Shown in pieces: positions 33,286 through 34,902 of a stretch of DNA of 34,902 nucleotides. The first letter of the stretch is position 1. Each line of letters begins with the position of its first letter. The stretch spans positions 1 to 34,902 of the forward strand of contig CAZFPO010000023.1 in the NCBI GenBank assembly GCA_964521105.1. The letters are read 5' to 3'. A model generated the notes under the pieces. It was not told the DNA's origin, made no database searches, and saw nothing but the letters and a program-made list of their open reading frames with translations. The DNA is from JAQUGA01 sp964521105. GTDB taxonomy: Bacteria > Bacteroidota > Bacteroidia > Bacteroidales > WCHB1-69. The translations under genes and the position numbers were made by a program.

Positions 33286-33293
33286 TAATTTTA
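33286..33293 (+). promoter_or_regulatory. Weak -7-like element for the aldehyde dehydrogenase gene
   Basis: TAATTTTA matches TAnnTTTG except the last base and lies 18 bases before the ATG at 33312. No better element is seen in the 287-base gap. Confidence 0.3.
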
Positions 33294-33311
33294 CAATCAA
33301 AATAAAAGATT

Positions 33312-34688
33312 ATGAAAACACAAGATATACTCAAATCACAACGAGATTATTTTAATTTGGGCGAAACGATGAGTTTAAAATTCAGGATTGAACAGTTTAG
33401 AAAGCTCAAAAAGCTGATATTAACTCATGAAAAAGAAATTCTACAGGCGGTTTATACCGATTTAAGAAAACCCGATTTTGAAAACCAACTTGCCGAAACG
33501 CAGTTTACAATAATGGAAATTAACCATACTTTGAACCATTTAAATTATTGGATGAAACCGAAGTACGTTGATACTCCGATTTTTCACAAACCTGGATACA
33601 GTTATGTTAAACCAGAACCTTTAGGAGTTTCGTTAATTATCGCTCCTTGGAATTACCCTTTTCAACTATTAATGGCTCCACTAGTTGCAAGCATTGCTGC
33701 TGGCAATTGTTCCATTTTAAAACCATCGGAGCTATCGGCTAATACTTCCAAAATAATTTCAGAATTAATATCAAAAACATTTGACCCAAGTTATATTGCA
33801 GTAATTGAAGGTGGCGTTGAAGAAACAAGTGAACTATTAAATCAGAAATTTGATTATATATTTTACACTGGAAGTACTCAAGTTGGAAAAATTGTCATGT
33901 CGGCTGCAGCAAAACATCTTACCCCAATTACACTTGAATTAGGTGGAAAAAGCCCTTGTATTGTTGATAATAATATTCCTATTAAACAAACTGCACGCAA
34001 AATTATTTGGGGAAAGTTTTTGAATGCAGGACAAACGTGTATTGCTCCTGATTATATTTTGGTTGATAAAACCATAAAAGATAAGCTAATTGAAGCATTT
34101 AAAGAAACGATTATTGAATTTTATAGTATTGATGTTCAAAAATCTGATAATTATGCTCGAATTATTAACGAACGCCATTTTAATCGGCTTACTTCTTTAT
34201 TAAATAGTGGGAAAATTTTAGTTGGTGGTGTAACCGATAAAAATGATTTGTTTATTTCACCAACGATTATCGCAAATCCCGATTTAAAAAGCGAGTTAAT
34301 GTCCGAAGAGATTTTTGGACCAATTTTACCCATAATTGAATATTCCGAAAAAGAGGAAGCTGTCACTTTTATCAAAAGTCGTCCTAAACCGCTTGCACTT
34401 TATATATTTTCAAAGAGTGATAATTTTATTCAAACTATACTAAATCAAACATCATCGGGTGGTGTGTGTATTAATGATACCATTTCGCATATTACTTCAA
34501 CATTTTTACCATTTGGAGGTGTGGGCGATAGCGGTATGGGGCAGTACCATGGTAAAAAAGGATTTGATGCTTTTTCGCACCAAAAAAGTGTAATGAAAAA
34601 AAGTTTTTTAATGGATTATTCGATGCGTTATCCACCTTATGTAAAGCTAACAAAGTTTTATAAAAAGCTTATTGAATTTGTTTCATAG
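33312..34688 (+). CDS. Aldehyde dehydrogenase, class 3 type
   Basis: NAD(P)-dependent oxidation of aldehydes to acids. The 458-residue length, N-terminus and C-terminal RYPPYVKLTKFYKKLIEF segment fit the ALDH3 branch. Catalytic features are intact: Asn114 in IIAPWNYPF, cofactor loop GSTQVG (187-192), general base Glu209 in LELGGKSP, and nucleophile Cys243 in NAGQTC. A FGPILPI motif and LPFGGVGDSGMGQYHGKKGFDAFSH near the end complete the fold. ALDH3 enzymes usually act on medium- to long-chain fatty or aromatic aldehydes; the substrate here is not known. It is monocistronic within the window. Confidence 0.94.
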   Translation: MKTQDILKSQRDYFNLGETMSLKFRIEQFRKLKKLILTHEKEILQAVYTDLRKPDFENQLAETQFTIMEINHTLNHLNYWMKPKYVDTPIFHKPGYSYVKPEPLGVSLIIAPWNYPFQLLMAPLVASIAAGNCSILKPSELSANTSKIISELISKTFDPSYIAVIEGGVEETSELLNQKFDYIFYTGSTQVGKIVMSAAAKHLTPITLELGGKSPCIVDNNIPIKQTARKIIWGKFLNAGQTCIAPDYILVDKTIKDKLIEAFKETIIEFYSIDVQKSDNYARIINERHFNRLTSLLNSGKILVGGVTDKNDLFISPTIIANPDLKSELMSEEIFGPILPIIEYSEKEEAVTFIKSRPKPLALYIFSKSDNFIQTILNQTSSGGVCINDTISHITSTFLPFGGVGDSGMGQYHGKKGFDAFSHQKSVMKKSFLMDYSMRYPPYVKLTKFYKKLIEFVS

Positions 34689-34730
34689 TAATTTAAGAAC
34701 TCCTTACAACGTAATTAGGTTTTAAGTACT

Positions 34731-34849
34731 AAATCAAAATCTATTTTTTCGATTCATGCTGTCCGAAGTCTCAGACTTCGGACAACGATGATTGCTTCCC
34801 TGCGGTCGGCGGACTTCCATGGGTGGGGCTAAAATCAAAATCTATTTTT
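34731..34849. repeat. 18-bp direct repeat spaced by 101 bases
   Basis: AAATCAAAATCTATTTTT occurs at 34731-34748 and again at 34832-34849. The interval contains palindromic element copy 3 and a short GC-rich stretch. It lies in noncoding DNA after the aldehyde dehydrogenase gene. Confidence 0.7.
34758..34786 (+). repeat. 29-bp near-palindromic element, copy 3
   Basis: Identical to the complete element at 25574-25602: 12-base arms TGTCCGAAGTCT and AGACTTCGGACA around a central C, with GC before and AC after. No tandem half-sites are present here. Confidence 0.9.
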
Positions 34850-34902
34850 CTGCGAAAAATTAGATTTTTTTATGATAGTGCATTTCAAGCAAGCTTGATG
34901 CA

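Overview
This AT-rich window reads as chromosome from a member of the Bacteroidota, most likely class Bacteroidia; the genus cannot be fixed from sequence alone. The evidence is lineage-specific. Most transcription units start just behind the Bacteroidota -7 promoter element TAnnTTTG. There are two outer-membrane receptors with CarboxypepD-regulatory N-termini, a type IX secretion (T9SS) C-terminal sorting domain, an RprX/RprY-like two-component pair, and WbqC-like, DUF2795 and PNPASS-type proteins. No rRNA, tRNA, CRISPR array, phage module or transposase was found.

Layout. 1-2050: a surface-type lipoprotein peptidase of family M49 with a strong terminator. 2113-5228: a DbpA-like DEAD-box helicase convergent with radA, which follows a small lipoprotein. 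5386-9769: one probable operon of a sensor kinase, its OmpR-type regulator, a SAM methyltransferase (TTG start), a LolD/MacB-type ABC ATPase and a PduO-type cobalamin adenosyltransferase. 9849-14095: a small DUF2795 gene, then secA and a WbqC-like gene. 14239-15719: a secreted TPR-SPOR protein. 15770-18334: a TPP riboswitch driving a TonB-dependent receptor, probably for thiamin or a precursor. 18335-18540: a noncoding block of small inverted and direct repeats. 18541-18912: a small membrane protein of unknown function. 18983-21336: smpB, grpE and dnaJ. 21400-25501 (minus strand): a cation efflux protein, a second outer-membrane receptor-like protein and a small membrane methyltransferase. 25665-27569: dnaK. 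27852-30814: a lipoprotein and a TMTC-like membrane protein with TPRs. 30918-32726: a T9SS cargo protein. 32782-33024: DUF1456. 33312-34688: a class 3 aldehyde dehydrogenase.

How the genes fit together. Much of the content concerns the cell envelope and protein quality control: SecA export, lipoproteins, outer-membrane receptors, T9SS cargo, DnaK/DnaJ/GrpE, and SmpB for ribosome rescue. grpE and dnaK lack the usual TAnnTTTG element. Instead both carry the same TGGCA-N6-TTGA arrangement at plausible promoter distance, which suggests shared control.

I found no clear novel defence or biosynthetic system. The most interesting non-genic signal is an exact 29-bp near-palindrome present three times (24946, 25574, 34758), once inverted, with a run of tandem half-sites at the middle copy. 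It is intergenic and REP-like. Promoter positions also move several starts downstream of the longest open reading frame, notably for the sensor kinase, the efflux protein, the small methyltransferase and the T9SS cargo.
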